Source of the DNA: an uncultured Agathobacter sp.
Lineage (GTDB): Bacteria > Bacillota > Clostridia > Lachnospirales > Lachnospiraceae
Direction of reading: 5' to 3'
Assembly (NCBI GenBank): GCA_934359755.1
Contig: CAKRLV010000036.1
Coordinates: 1-23,707, forward strand
Length of the DNA stretch: 23,707 bases
Part shown: one piece after another, positions 16,101-22,981 of the stretch
Position numbering within the stretch: position 1 is the stretch's first letter
How the letters are laid out: every line of letters starts with the position of its first letter
The notes under the pieces: model-generated
What the model saw: only the letters and a program-made list of their open reading frames with translations
Database searches by the model: none
What the model was told of the DNA's origin: nothing
Program-made: the position numbers and the translations under genes

Positions 16101-17573
16101 GGAGCACAGGTTACAAAGAAAGCAAAATATGTTCCTGCAGATATAACAAACTATAAGGAAGTAACGGATATTGAAATATCAATTCAGGTTACGCATGATT
16201 TAAGTGCGACACAGCTTGAAGGAAACGAAGGAGCCGAAAAACATATTTCAAAGTGTAGTGCATGTGGAAATAGTTTTAATGAAACTGCATGTTCTGGAGG
16301 AACGGCAACCTGTACAGACAGGGCAGTCTGCTCGGTATGTAACAAGCCTTACGGAACTGTGGATGCAGATAATCATTCATTTACGAAATATGTATCAGAG
16401 CATGATGCAACCTGTGTTGTAAACGGACATGAGACAGCAGCCTGTGATTATGGCTGTGGAAAAAAGAATACGAAAATAGCGGAGAATTCCTTATTAGGTC
16501 ATAGTTATATAGAAACATTTAACTGGACAGAGGATGGCTTAGCATGCACCGTCACATTTACCTGTGACAGAGAAGGATGTACCGAAGATACAGAGGGACA
16601 CAGTGTTTCTTACGATTGTACGGTTACATCAAATGTAAAGATACCTGCAACCTGTACGGCAAAAGGAACAACAACCTATACAGCAGCTTATACATATAAC
16701 GGTAAGACTTATACAGATACCAAAGATGTAGAGGATATTGCAAAGGTCGATCATACCTTTGGTGAGTGGGTCGTGACAAAGCAGGCAACTGAGGATGAAA
16801 AAGGGGAAAAAGAAAAGAGTTGCAGTTGTGGATATAAGATAACAGCAGAAATAGAAAAACTTGCCCACACCATTCATGTAAAGGATGAAGGTACAAGAGT
16901 TGAGCCGACCTGTGAGGAAAATGGTTCAATCACCTATAAGTGCAAAAAGTGCGGCGAGGTCATCGAAGTGGTTGTACTTGATGCTGTCGGACATAACTGG
17001 GACAACGGAAAAGTTACAAAAGAAGCAACGAAAACTGCGGAAGGCATAAAGACGTATACATGTACCGTCTGTGGTAAAACAAAGACCCAGTCAATCCCTA
17101 AGAAGAAAGCAGGAGAGGAAAAGCAACTTAAAAAAGGCGATGTGGTAACGGATGACAAGAGGGCTGCCAGGGTTAAAGTGGCAGATGTAAAAAAGAAGGA
17201 AGTAGAATACAAAGAACCTGTTAATAAGAAAGCAAAGACCGTTACAATTCCTGCCACCGTGAAGATTAATGGAACCACATATAAAGTAACAAAGATTTCT
17301 GATAATGCATTTAAGGGCAACAAAATTGTAACAAGGATTACTGTGGGAAAAAACGTTAAGTCAATTGGTAAAAATGTATTTAGCGGTACAACAAAGCTTA
17401 AGACGATTACCCTTAAGACGACGAAGCTGACCCAAAAGACAGTTTCCAAGAATGCGTTTAAGGGAATTTCAAAATCTACAACTATTAAAGTGCCAAAGAA
17501 GAAACTCAGCGCTTATAAGAAGTTATTTAAGAGCAAAGGTTTATCTTCCAAGGTTAAGGTAAAAGGCTATTAA
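13173..17573 (+). CDS. Large secreted modular surface protein (CUB-like, GLUG, Ig-like, Cys-rich and BspA-like C-terminal modules)
   Basis: The 1466-residue protein has a Sec signal peptide (basic start, hydrophobic 13-30, probable cleavage near VYA-AEG at 37/38). Then come a CUB-like domain at about 56-166 ('YDILTIYDG', 'LIHFYSDESTNGSGF') and a GLUG-type beta-repeat region at about 317-530 ('GDGSPNNPYQIGNVGQLYWF', 'FDGNGHIISGLY', 'GGIAGDTQGTIRNCYFAG'). Ig-like/MBG-like segments follow at about 655-1000 with 'PTDAGDYTLVV'-style ends. A long CxxC-rich part at about 1010-1310 ('CSACGNSF', 'CSVCNKPYG', 'CTVCGKTKTQ') precedes a Lys-rich C-terminal BspA/leucine-rich-repeat-like region from about 1350 ('ISDNAFKGN', 'SIGKNVFSGTTKLKTITLKT'). 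No LPXTG or SLH motif is seen. It is probably a surface or secreted adhesin/binding protein; the ligand is unknown. RBS AAGGAAAAGG precedes the ATG, and a terminator follows. Confidence 0.85.
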   Translation: MKKQVFLRNRKRLLSFVLAVIMVCMLMPIADGARVYAAEGDVTDGTYVNMPKSGTETVTLGRDVKDFKVYDDGGIDGNYSYNCDGYLLIQAPEGYVLRLTGNMKTEETYDILTIYDGSNTSSDKLIDKLSGIKSVDVVSSGSSMLIHFYSDESTNGSGFDFTVNLLHKVEFTYGYSVIATEYTTEGGTVSLPSVETILGDDYVSGTDYSITYTYGDNQSFTADTPVTDNMTVECKIEGICSVTLTNGEKVVTEFVQSGNTYTFPTISELLDMLGEIDYAGAYLYTLIYTDSDGREITDGSVVVESDMVVNWTYTYKLIMQGDGSPNNPYQIGNVGQLYWFAGLVDGILKDGTTQNIAANAVLTADITVNESVLDAEGNLASNTGDFIIWTPIGKNASYTLKSYTGSFDGNGHIISGLYAPSDSDFCGFFGKCNGTIKNLGITDSFFGGRGFHGATFVGSGEKYCVIENCFSTSVISGDMYCGGIAGDTQGTIRNCYFAGRISASSFFSSAIASDHYNQGTLSNCYYLDTCGLTSTRATSKTAQEFASGEVAYRLQGEQAEPVWGQNLAEDSKQAYPVFFGTPVYKVGTYQGCEGNPGDATYFYSNTNENVYASHIDDGSIKGSAPYDNKCDVCGRNAHHFVDGICDVDGCGYHEGVIVNETYPTEIVYGDEAIIPSADEFAIKSGATPTFTWYQGDVTSGELPTDGDEAFLGDNIPTDAGDYTLVVNAAGTKLNDETGTVYTAAELRIKVTIVKADATVTGVPVAAANLTYDQGNAITLIDDSNVSYIGGMELQYALGADGTYSTSLPTATDAGTYDVYYKVVGDGNHNDTTPVKIEVTVKRADSSIVFTGYTPGREYNRKPLDNPTAEQLTLTGAEYSDVTFTWYKDSVTEENKLTEAPTDAGDYYVVASIPQSTNYNASSRESEKITISRTTPKYTTPTDVKAICGNMLSKVELPAGFSWTDTDVALEAGDLEAGAQVTKKAKYVPADITNYKEVTDIEISIQVTHDLSATQLEGNEGAEKHISKCSACGNSFNETACSGGTATCTDRAVCSVCNKPYGTVDADNHSFTKYVSEHDATCVVNGHETAACDYGCGKKNTKIAENSLLGHSYIETFNWTEDGLACTVTFTCDREGCTEDTEGHSVSYDCTVTSNVKIPATCTAKGTTTYTAAYTYNGKTYTDTKDVEDIAKVDHTFGEWVVTKQATEDEKGEKEKSCSCGYKITAEIEKLAHTIHVKDEGTRVEPTCEENGSITYKCKKCGEVIEVVVLDAVGHNWDNGKVTKEATKTAEGIKTYTCTVCGKTKTQSIPKKKAGEEKQLKKGDVVTDDKRAARVKVADVKKKEVEYKEPVNKKAKTVTIPATVKINGTTYKVTKISDNAFKGNKIVTRITVGKNVKSIGKNVFSGTTKLKTITLKTTKLTQKTVSKNAFKGISKSTTIKVPKKKLSAYKKLFKSKGLSSKVKVKGY

Positions 17574-17577
17574 ATAT

Positions 17578-17638
17578 AATACCTCCAAAGTAGACAAGGT
17601 AAATGACCAAAATCTGCTTGGGAGGTATTTCTGTTTTC
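17578..17638 (+). terminator. Rho-independent terminator after the surface protein gene
   Basis: The long stem AATACCTCCAAAGTAG (17578-17593) pairs with CTGCTTGGGAGGTATT (17614-17629) with one mismatch and one G-U pair. A 20-base loop separates the arms, and a T-rich tail follows. It lies four bases after the stop codon. Confidence 0.85.
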
Positions 17639-17640
17639 AT

Positions 17641-17680
17641 GCAGAAATTGTGTCGTTCATGTAGAAATTGTGTCGTTCAT
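17641..17680 (+). promoter_or_regulatory. Two 20-bp direct repeats with LytTR-like CGTTCAT half-sites
   Basis: Two consecutive 20-mers (GCAGAAATTGTGTCGTTCAT and GTAGAAATTGTGTCGTTCAT) repeat with an exact 20-bp period, putting CGTTCAT at 17654-17660 and 17674-17680. LytTR/AgrA-type regulators bind paired direct repeats with a GTT core spaced about two helical turns apart, which fits. The gene immediately downstream encodes a LytTR regulator, so autoregulation is likely. The repeats are seen directly; the binding is inferred. Confidence 0.7.
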
Positions 17681-17690
17681 GTAAATGTTG

Positions 17691-17745
17691 TAGACATTAT
17701 ATAGACATTATATAGACATTATACAGACATTATGTAGACATTATG
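17691..17745 (+). repeat. Five tandem copies of an 11-mer TAGACATTATR
   Basis: The copies run 17691-17701, 17702-17712, 17713-17723, 17724-17734 and 17735-17745 without any spacer, differing only at the first and last base. Each carries a TAGACA hexamer close to a -35 box, and the last one has the right distance (17 bases) to a TAGACT -10 (17758-17763). The last copy also forms the perfect dyad GACAT-T-ATGTC (17737-17747). A single copy of the same 11-mer is present at 22902-22912 before another gene. Confidence 0.9.
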
Positions 17746-17768
17746 TCAAAAGTAGTTTAGACTAAAGA
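17735..17768 (+). promoter_or_regulatory. Candidate promoter of the two-component operon
   Basis: TAGACA (17735-17740, 5 of 6 matches to -35) and TAGACT (17758-17763, 4 of 6 to -10) are separated by 17 bases. The same pair with the same spacing recurs at 22902-22930. The -10 is inside the dyad TTTAG-A-CTAAA. It would give a short leader to the ATG at 17800. The weak -10 suits a promoter that needs an activator. Confidence 0.6.
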
Positions 17769-17799
17769 AGTAATCAACATTAAAATATTAAGAGGAATT

Positions 17800-18525
17800 A
17801 TGAAATTGGAAAATGAAAAGAGAGTGCTGGTTGGCGGGATATGTGATGATGAACAATATGTGCATGATGAAGTCGAGAAGATTCTTGCTGACTATGAGGC
17901 GGATAATGATGTAAAGATAGAGCTCAAACATTATGACATGGCAGAGACTTTACTCGAAGAGAGAGATGATCTGGATTTTCTTTTTCTTGATATAGAGATG
18001 CCTGGAATAGATGGAATAGCTGCGGGAATGAAGCTGAGAAACTGGAATTATGATTACAAAATTATAATGCTGACTATGAGAACTGATAAATTTGCAGAAG
18101 CATTTAAAATACAGGCATTTCGTTTTATATCCAAGCCGATAGATAAGGATGCAGTGTATGAAGCCATAGACAAGGTTATAGAAGATATGGTGACATTAGA
18201 TAAAGTAAAAGTATACAGAAATGGAGTCGCTTTTGAAATATCACAAAAGGATATATTGTATATTGGAGCGGAACACTCTGTCACGATAGTAGTAACTGAT
18301 AAAGCGGAATTCAGAAGTGAGCTGTCTCTGGCAAAGTGGATAGATATACTATACGACAAAATGTTTTTCAAATGCCATAAATCATTTATAGTCAATATGA
18401 GCAAGATAGAGAGCATAAAAAATAACACTTTAATATTGATGAATGGAAACAAGGTATTGATTTCAAGGCGATTGAAGTCGGATTTTATGAAAGCATATAT
18501 GATGTTCGATACGAAATGGAGATAA
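17800..18525 (+). CDS. LytTR-family response regulator (AgrA-like)
   Basis: The 241-residue protein has a receiver domain (about 10-130) with the acidic pair Asp16/Asp17, phospho-acceptor Asp64 (LFLDIEMPGIDG) and Lys112 (ISKPID). The LytTR DNA-binding domain (about 133-238) contains 'ILYIGAEHSVTIVV', 'FFKCHKSFIVNMSKIESI' and 'VLISRRLKSDFMKAYM'. The usual switch Thr/Ser lies in 'MLTMRTD'. RBS AAGAGGA is close to the ATG. The histidine kinase gene follows after six bases, forming a typical AgrA/AgrC-like pair. The direct repeats and 11-mer array upstream are the likely binding region. Confidence 0.92.
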   Translation: MKLENEKRVLVGGICDDEQYVHDEVEKILADYEADNDVKIELKHYDMAETLLEERDDLDFLFLDIEMPGIDGIAAGMKLRNWNYDYKIIMLTMRTDKFAEAFKIQAFRFISKPIDKDAVYEAIDKVIEDMVTLDKVKVYRNGVAFEISQKDILYIGAEHSVTIVVTDKAEFRSELSLAKWIDILYDKMFFKCHKSFIVNMSKIESIKNNTLILMNGNKVLISRRLKSDFMKAYMMFDTKWR

Positions 18526-18531
18526 ATCAGA

Positions 18532-19842
18532 GTGGGAGAGTTTATTAATAATATAAATAATTTGATAGAGTACGTATCTTTCTTCTATGTCTTCTTTAGA
18601 AGGGACTTTCGAAAACATACCAGATATTCATCAGTATTTGTTTATGCCTTTCTTATAGCAGGTGGAGCGTTTGTGTCATCAGACTTATGCAAAGTAAAAA
18701 CTATAGGTCCATTATCTATTTTTTTGATTATAGTGTTTGTTTTCTTATGGGAAACCTTAGATGTAACTGTTGTAGAAACTGTTGTCTGGGGAATTGGGCA
18801 ATGGTTAATATTGACGCTGGTTGAAATGGTATTTTACGTGGTTATACATCCGATTGTGGAAAATGAAAGTATGACAACAAGTATTATTTCATTACTGATA
18901 ACAGTACTATGTTGGTTAGTATATGTAATTACAAGAAATAACACTAATGTCCAAAAGTTCAAATTGCCAATACGAATATGGTGTATCATGGATGGAATAT
19001 TGTTTGTATTAACATTTATGATGATATTTTTTCTGACAATAATTCAATCTCAAGTAACAAATGAGAAGACTGTAAGATTGGGGAGTGCAGTGCTTGAGCT
19101 TGGTAGTGTTGGAATCTGTGTGCTGTTGTTTTGGTTGATGTATTCATATAATAATATAAATGAATTGAAAATCAAGAATGAGATAACCGAAAAAATTAGT
19201 GCCCAGCAGAAGGAATACTTCGAGCAATTGTTAAGCAGAGAGGAAGAGACGAGAAAATTCAGACATGACATAATGAATGATTTATTGCAGATGAAGTATT
19301 ATTGTGAGCAGAAAAAATATGAGAATTTAGAGACATACATAAATAATTCATTTGGAATAATTAATAGCATAAGTCAAAAGAATTATGATGTTGGAAATGA
19401 TATAGTCAACGTAATATTGAATTATTATCTTATTCCTGTAAGAGATAAGTACAAAGTGGAAATAAAAGGCGGCATGCCAGCTAAATTATCAATTGATGAA
19501 AGAGAACTGTGCATACTAATGGCTAACATAATAAAAAATGCAACAGAAGCAGTTGAAAAGACACAGAATGGATATATATATGTCAATTTGAATACGGGAG
19601 AACATTATATAAGCATTGAAGTCAAGAATAGTTATGATGGTCAAGTAGTGTTTGATAAAAAAGGAATGCCTGTCACCTCTAAGTCGGATAAAAATAATCA
19701 CGGATTTGGCGTTGCGAATATATCAGATATAGTGAAGAAAAATGGAGGGCGGTATAATTTTGCGACAGAAAAAGACGTTTTTGTGACAAATATTTTTCTA
19801 AAGAATGACCGTTTAGAGCTAAAGAGTGCCGTTCAGAGGTGA
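18532..19842 (+). CDS. AgrC-like GHKL-domain sensor histidine kinase
   Basis: The 436-residue protein starts with GTG six bases after the regulator's stop, with a GGAG a little upstream. It has about six hydrophobic segments in the first ~205 residues, then a coiled-coil linker. The phospho-acceptor region is 'RKFRHDIMNDLLQMKYY' (His245), and the GHKL ATPase domain has an N-box (NIIKNATEAV, around Asn336) and a glycine box (NNHGFGVANI, about 393-403). This is the AgrC/ComD class that typically senses peptides. No AgrB-like processing protease is encoded nearby. Candidate inputs are a small peptide (see 19927) or a substrate of the adjacent ABC exporter. Confidence 0.9.
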   Translation: MGEFINNINNLIEYVSFFYVFFRRDFRKHTRYSSVFVYAFLIAGGAFVSSDLCKVKTIGPLSIFLIIVFVFLWETLDVTVVETVVWGIGQWLILTLVEMVFYVVIHPIVENESMTTSIISLLITVLCWLVYVITRNNTNVQKFKLPIRIWCIMDGILFVLTFMMIFFLTIIQSQVTNEKTVRLGSAVLELGSVGICVLLFWLMYSYNNINELKIKNEITEKISAQQKEYFEQLLSREEETRKFRHDIMNDLLQMKYYCEQKKYENLETYINNSFGIINSISQKNYDVGNDIVNVILNYYLIPVRDKYKVEIKGGMPAKLSIDERELCILMANIIKNATEAVEKTQNGYIYVNLNTGEHYISIEVKNSYDGQVVFDKKGMPVTSKSDKNNHGFGVANISDIVKKNGGRYNFATEKDVFVTNIFLKNDRLELKSAVQR

Positions 19843-19869
19843 AGGGGTTGAATTGAATAGGGATGTGCG

Positions 19870-19906
19870 ATAGACTACCGAGTGTCGAACACGGTAGTCT
19901 ATTTTT
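19870..19906 (+). terminator. Strong rho-independent terminator after the kinase gene
   Basis: A perfect 11-bp stem ATAGACTACCG (19870-19880)/CGGTAGTCTAT (19892-19902) with an 11-base loop is followed by TTTTT. It separates the two-component operon from the micro-ORF, whose ribosome binding site is only eight bases downstream. The micro-ORF is therefore translated only on read-through, or from a transcript starting within or after the hairpin. Confidence 0.92.
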
Positions 19907-19926
19907 AACTATAAAGGAGTGAAAAA

Positions 19927-19983
19927 ATGATTATATTAGCAGATATTTCTAATTGGATAAAATGGGAATTATTATACACCTAA
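19927..19983 (+). CDS. Candidate 18-residue peptide, function unknown
   Basis: The short ORF encodes MIILADISNWIKWELLYT and has a near-perfect AAGGAG (19914-19919) with a 7-base spacing to the ATG, better than several long genes here. The peptide is hydrophobic with three charged or amide residues spaced through it (D6, K12, E14) and two Trp. It could form a partly amphipathic helix, a little like small phenol-soluble-modulin-type peptides, but I do not recognise it. It lies between an AgrC-like kinase and an ABC exporter. It could be a signal peptide, a small toxin, or an ORF that just happens to have a good RBS. Its length alone makes it uncertain. Confidence 0.4.
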   Translation: MIILADISNWIKWELLYT

Positions 19984-20005
19984 TATTGTAGAATGTAATA
20001 TGATG

Positions 20006-20039
20006 AATTTGAAACTTCAAATTAATAATTATATATAAT
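20006..20039 (+). promoter_or_regulatory. Candidate promoter of the ABC exporter with an overlapping palindrome
   Basis: A perfect 8-bp inverted repeat AATTTGAA-AC-TTCAAATT (20006-20023) contains a -35-like TTGAAA (20009-20014). AT-rich -10 candidates follow: TATATA (20032-20037, 17-base spacing) or TATAAT (20034-20039, 19-base spacing). A palindrome over the -35 suits repressor control. The transcript would start about 45 bases before the ATPase gene. Confidence 0.55.
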
Positions 20040-20087
20040 TAAAAATATAGAAGCTGAATAATGCGTAGAGAAATATAGGAGGTTTAT

Positions 20088-20972
20088 ATGGAAGAGAATG
20101 TACTCAGCATACGAAATGTTTCAAAAAAGTATGGAAATAAATTTGCTAATGACAATATTAATATTGATATAAAAAGTGGAATGTTTGGTCTTCTAGGCCC
20201 AAATGGTGCGGGAAAAACTACACTAATGAAAATGATTGCAACCATTACAAGACCTACATCAGGTGAAATAATTCTGGATGGACAGTTAATGAATAATGAT
20301 GAAGAGACTAGAGCGAAAATAGGATATTTGCCTCAGGAATTTGAAATGTACAAGAATATGACAGCCTATGAGACATTAGATTATTTAGCTATATTATCGG
20401 GAATTAGAAATCGTAAAGATTTGATAAACGAAACACTTAAAAAAGTTAATATGTATAAAGAGCGAAATACAAAATTTGGTGCTATGTCAGGTGGAATGAA
20501 GAGAAGAATTGGAATTGCACAGGCAATCATTCATGATCCGCGTGTTATTATAGTTGATGAACCAACTGCGGGGCTGGATCCAGAGGAGAGAATAAGATTT
20601 AGAAATATGTTATGTGAAATAGCAAAAGATAAAATAGTAATTCTTTCTACACATATTGTTGGAGATATAGAAGCAACCTGTAATGACATAGCAATATTAA
20701 ATAAGGGAAAGATTGAATTTAAAGGGACTATTGAAGAGATATTGCATATGGTTCAGGGAAAGGTATATAAATTATCTGTTCCAATGAATGAGGTGGATAA
20801 GATTAAGAGTCAATATTTGGTGAGTTCTGTAAAGTTTTTGGGAAACAAGGCTGAAGTTAAGATACTAGCAGATAAGATTGATAATGCAAATGTAAAAGCT
20901 GTTGAAGCGGATATTGAAGATGCATATTTATATCTAATGAATGTTAGTGAAAGAGGGCGAAAAGAATGCTAG
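20088..20972 (+). CDS. ABC transporter ATP-binding protein
   Basis: The 294-residue ATPase has Walker A GPNGAGKTT (about 38-46), the signature 'MSGGMKRR', Walker B with 'VIIVDEPTAGLDPEE' and the switch His in 'LSTHIVGD'. The C-terminal ~80 residues form the regulatory extension seen in ABC-2-type exporters. A strong AGGAGG precedes the start. The stop overlaps the next start by seven bases (ATGCTAG), so the two are probably translationally coupled. It powers the two permeases downstream. Such exporters move peptides, antibiotics or lipids; the substrate is not readable from sequence. Confidence 0.93.
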   Translation: MEENVLSIRNVSKKYGNKFANDNINIDIKSGMFGLLGPNGAGKTTLMKMIATITRPTSGEIILDGQLMNNDEETRAKIGYLPQEFEMYKNMTAYETLDYLAILSGIRNRKDLINETLKKVNMYKERNTKFGAMSGGMKRRIGIAQAIIHDPRVIIVDEPTAGLDPEERIRFRNMLCEIAKDKIVILSTHIVGDIEATCNDIAILNKGKIEFKGTIEEILHMVQGKVYKLSVPMNEVDKIKSQYLVSSVKFLGNKAEVKILADKIDNANVKAVEADIEDAYLYLMNVSERGRKEC

Positions 20973-22192
20973 TCAGAGTTTTATTGCAGGAAATGAAAAA
21001 AATATTGAAGAGTTATATGTATTGGGGGATTCTAATTATTATAATAATATTTGTAGTTGTACAGACAGATATTAGTGATCTTGTTCATTTAACCACTAAG
21101 CCTGAAATGAACTTAAGCTATTATGGAATGGTGTATTCAGATAAACCTGATGAAATAATGAAAAATGTTATTTCAAATCTTGTGGAAGAAACTTCAAATA
21201 ATCTGTATGTTACATATCCAGCAGGATTTTATAAGGCTGTTTCTTTGTCAGAAGAAGAGCAAAAAAAGATAATTGCAATTATAGAGCAACTTACAAAACA
21301 GGACTTTGAAATACTTAGCAAGCACGTAACAGAATACTATAGTTCAAAGGATGAGGAAGTAAGCCAAAAGATTTTAATGGGAATAAATAATGTCATAGAT
21401 GTAGATAAGAGTGTAGACTATGAAGACTTTAAAACTGAAATGAATAAGGTAGGAGCAATAATTGGAAAAGGTTCATATTATGAAATTTCAGAAGGTTATT
21501 CAGTGCCGAAAGAAGCAAGTTATGAGGATGCTTTATCAGAATACGAACAGCTGTGCAAAAAAGATAAAATAACTGGTGCAGTTATGAGATATTTATGCGA
21601 TTATGTAGGAATTATTGTAGGATTATTAAGTGTATTTTTTACTGTATTTATTTGGATGCGAGATGAAAATATATCAATAAGAGAGGTTATTTATTCAAAA
21701 AAAATTAACTCATGGAAACTTTTAAGTGCTAAATATTTAGCGCTTGTTTTGTTAATGTTTATTCCAATATTGTTAATAGCATTATGCATTGAAGTTATAA
21801 GCATTTTTGAATTACAAATACTTTTAAAACAAGTAAATATATGGGCGTTTGCAAGTTATACATTTACTTGGATTTTACCTGAAATTATGTTTATTGTCGC
21901 AATTACATTGCTATTATGTGAAATGTTTGGAAAGATTGTAGCTGTTGCGGGAATGATTTTTGTAGTATTAGCACATATTTTAGTTCCAAAGTCATTGATT
22001 GGAGATTTCGGATATAAACTTATAATTAGGTGGAACAATATTGGATTGTATGATTTGTTTGTAAAACAATTAAATTCATACTACACGAATAGAATTATAT
22101 TTTTTATTTTGTCAATTATATTCGTGATTGCTTGGATATATGTGTATGATAAAGGAAGAATATATAGAAAGGGAATAAATAATTATGCTTAG
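20966..22192 (+). CDS. ABC-2-type permease with a large extracytoplasmic loop
   Basis: The 408-residue protein has one N-terminal TM (about 15-33) and a hydrophilic, Glu/Lys-rich segment of about 170 residues. About five TM segments follow in the second half (starting near 'YVGIIVGLLSVFFTVFIW'), and the end is cytoplasmic. This fits an ABC-2 exporter subunit with a large external domain between TM1 and TM2. The sequence is strongly AT-rich. The start ATG overlaps the ATPase stop, and its own stop overlaps the next gene (ATGCTTAG, 22185-22192). I do not recognise a more exact subfamily. Confidence 0.82.
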   Translation: MLVRVLLQEMKKILKSYMYWGILIIIIIFVVVQTDISDLVHLTTKPEMNLSYYGMVYSDKPDEIMKNVISNLVEETSNNLYVTYPAGFYKAVSLSEEEQKKIIAIIEQLTKQDFEILSKHVTEYYSSKDEEVSQKILMGINNVIDVDKSVDYEDFKTEMNKVGAIIGKGSYYEISEGYSVPKEASYEDALSEYEQLCKKDKITGAVMRYLCDYVGIIVGLLSVFFTVFIWMRDENISIREVIYSKKINSWKLLSAKYLALVLLMFIPILLIALCIEVISIFELQILLKQVNIWAFASYTFTWILPEIMFIVAITLLLCEMFGKIVAVAGMIFVVLAHILVPKSLIGDFGYKLIIRWNNIGLYDLFVKQLNSYYTNRIIFFILSIIFVIAWIYVYDKGRIYRKGINNYA

Positions 22193-22811
22193 ACTCAATG
22201 AACTTAAGTATTATATAAAAAATACATTTATTTGGCATTTACTATTATTATTTGTGTTTTGCGGATTGTCTATGCTTATTGTAAGTTTTAGAAATTTGTC
22301 GCCGACGGATAGTGCAGCGGTTATGGAACAATACTTAATTTTTATTGGAATAATTTTATTTGCTCCAATTGTTTGGCCGGAATGTGATAAGAAAATATGG
22401 GATCTGGTGTCCTGCAAAAAGTATGATAGTTGCATCAGCATAGTTATAAGAGTTGTTTTGTCATGCATACTTGTCATTAGTATTGTACTTATATATGAGT
22501 TTATATTGTTCAATGGGCATTGCAAGTTTAATTTTTTAAAATTATTTTTAGGATCAACTGCAGAACAAATTTTTATTGGAAGTATAGCATTTTTCTTTTC
22601 TGCGTTATTAAATAATATAATAGTGGGGTATATGGTGCCAATATTATATTATTTAATGAATTTAGGTGGAATTGATTTTGGCGTTTTCGCTCTATTTCAA
22701 ATGAAAAAAGGAATGTATTCTTTTTGGCCAATGATGCTGATTGTAGGACTCTTACTAATTTTATTGGGAAGTATTATTAGAAATAAAATAACATTTTATG
22801 TTGTGAAATAA
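22185..22811 (+). CDS. Small ABC-2-type permease-like membrane protein
   Basis: The 208-residue protein is almost entirely membrane-embedded, with about six hydrophobic spans and short loops. It starts inside the stop of the larger permease and probably forms a heterodimeric membrane domain with it. I recognise no motif beyond the topology, so the assignment rests on position and hydrophobicity. It could instead be an immunity-type or accessory membrane protein for the exporter. Confidence 0.65.
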   Translation: MLRLNELKYYIKNTFIWHLLLLFVFCGLSMLIVSFRNLSPTDSAAVMEQYLIFIGIILFAPIVWPECDKKIWDLVSCKKYDSCISIVIRVVLSCILVISIVLIYEFILFNGHCKFNFLKLFLGSTAEQIFIGSIAFFFSALLNNIIVGYMVPILYYLMNLGGIDFGVFALFQMKKGMYSFWPMMLIVGLLLILLGSIIRNKITFYVVK

Positions 22812-22840
22812 ACTTATAAAAATATGGGCATTTCATAAAG

Positions 22841-22861
22841 CTAGTATTAAATTTTTACTAG
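22841..22861 (+). other. Short inverted repeat after the exporter operon
   Basis: CTAGTA (22841-22846) and TACTAG (22856-22861) are perfectly complementary across a 9-base AT loop. The repeat is followed by A rather than T residues, so it is a poor plus-strand terminator. I would not give it more than a marginal role. Confidence 0.3.
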
Positions 22862-22873
22862 AAAAACGTATAG

Positions 22874-22981
22874 AGAAATTGTGTCGTTCATGTAAGTTTT
22901 GTAGACATTATGTCAAAGGTAGTTTAGACTAAAAAGATAATTTAGGTTAAAAAATTAAGAGGAATATGAAATTGGAAAATG
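22874..22981 (+). promoter_or_regulatory. Second copy of the response-regulator promoter and first codons
   Basis: This segment matches the upstream region of the LytTR regulator gene (17662-17815). It has the 20-mer AGAAATTGTGTCGTTCAT (once, 22874-22891), one 11-mer TAGACATTATG (22902-22912), the TAGACA-17-TAGACT promoter pair (22902-22930) and the TTTAGACTAAA dyad. It also has the AAGAGGA site and even ATGAAATTGGAAAATGA, the first codons of the regulator. The copy ends where the next gene's own ATG begins (22979). In this copy the duplicated start codon (22966) is out of frame with the gene and reads only 11 codons before TGA (22999-23001). Confidence 0.88.

Noticed and set aside
17691..17745. 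CRISPR-like array
   Set aside because: The 11-mers are directly adjacent with no spacers and much shorter than CRISPR repeats; they lie in a promoter.
18532..19983. A full agr system (AgrBDCA)
   Set aside because: The kinase and regulator fit AgrC/AgrA, but no AgrB-like protease is present and the 18-residue ORF lacks the Cys/Ser-containing AgrD layout with an acidic C-terminal tail.
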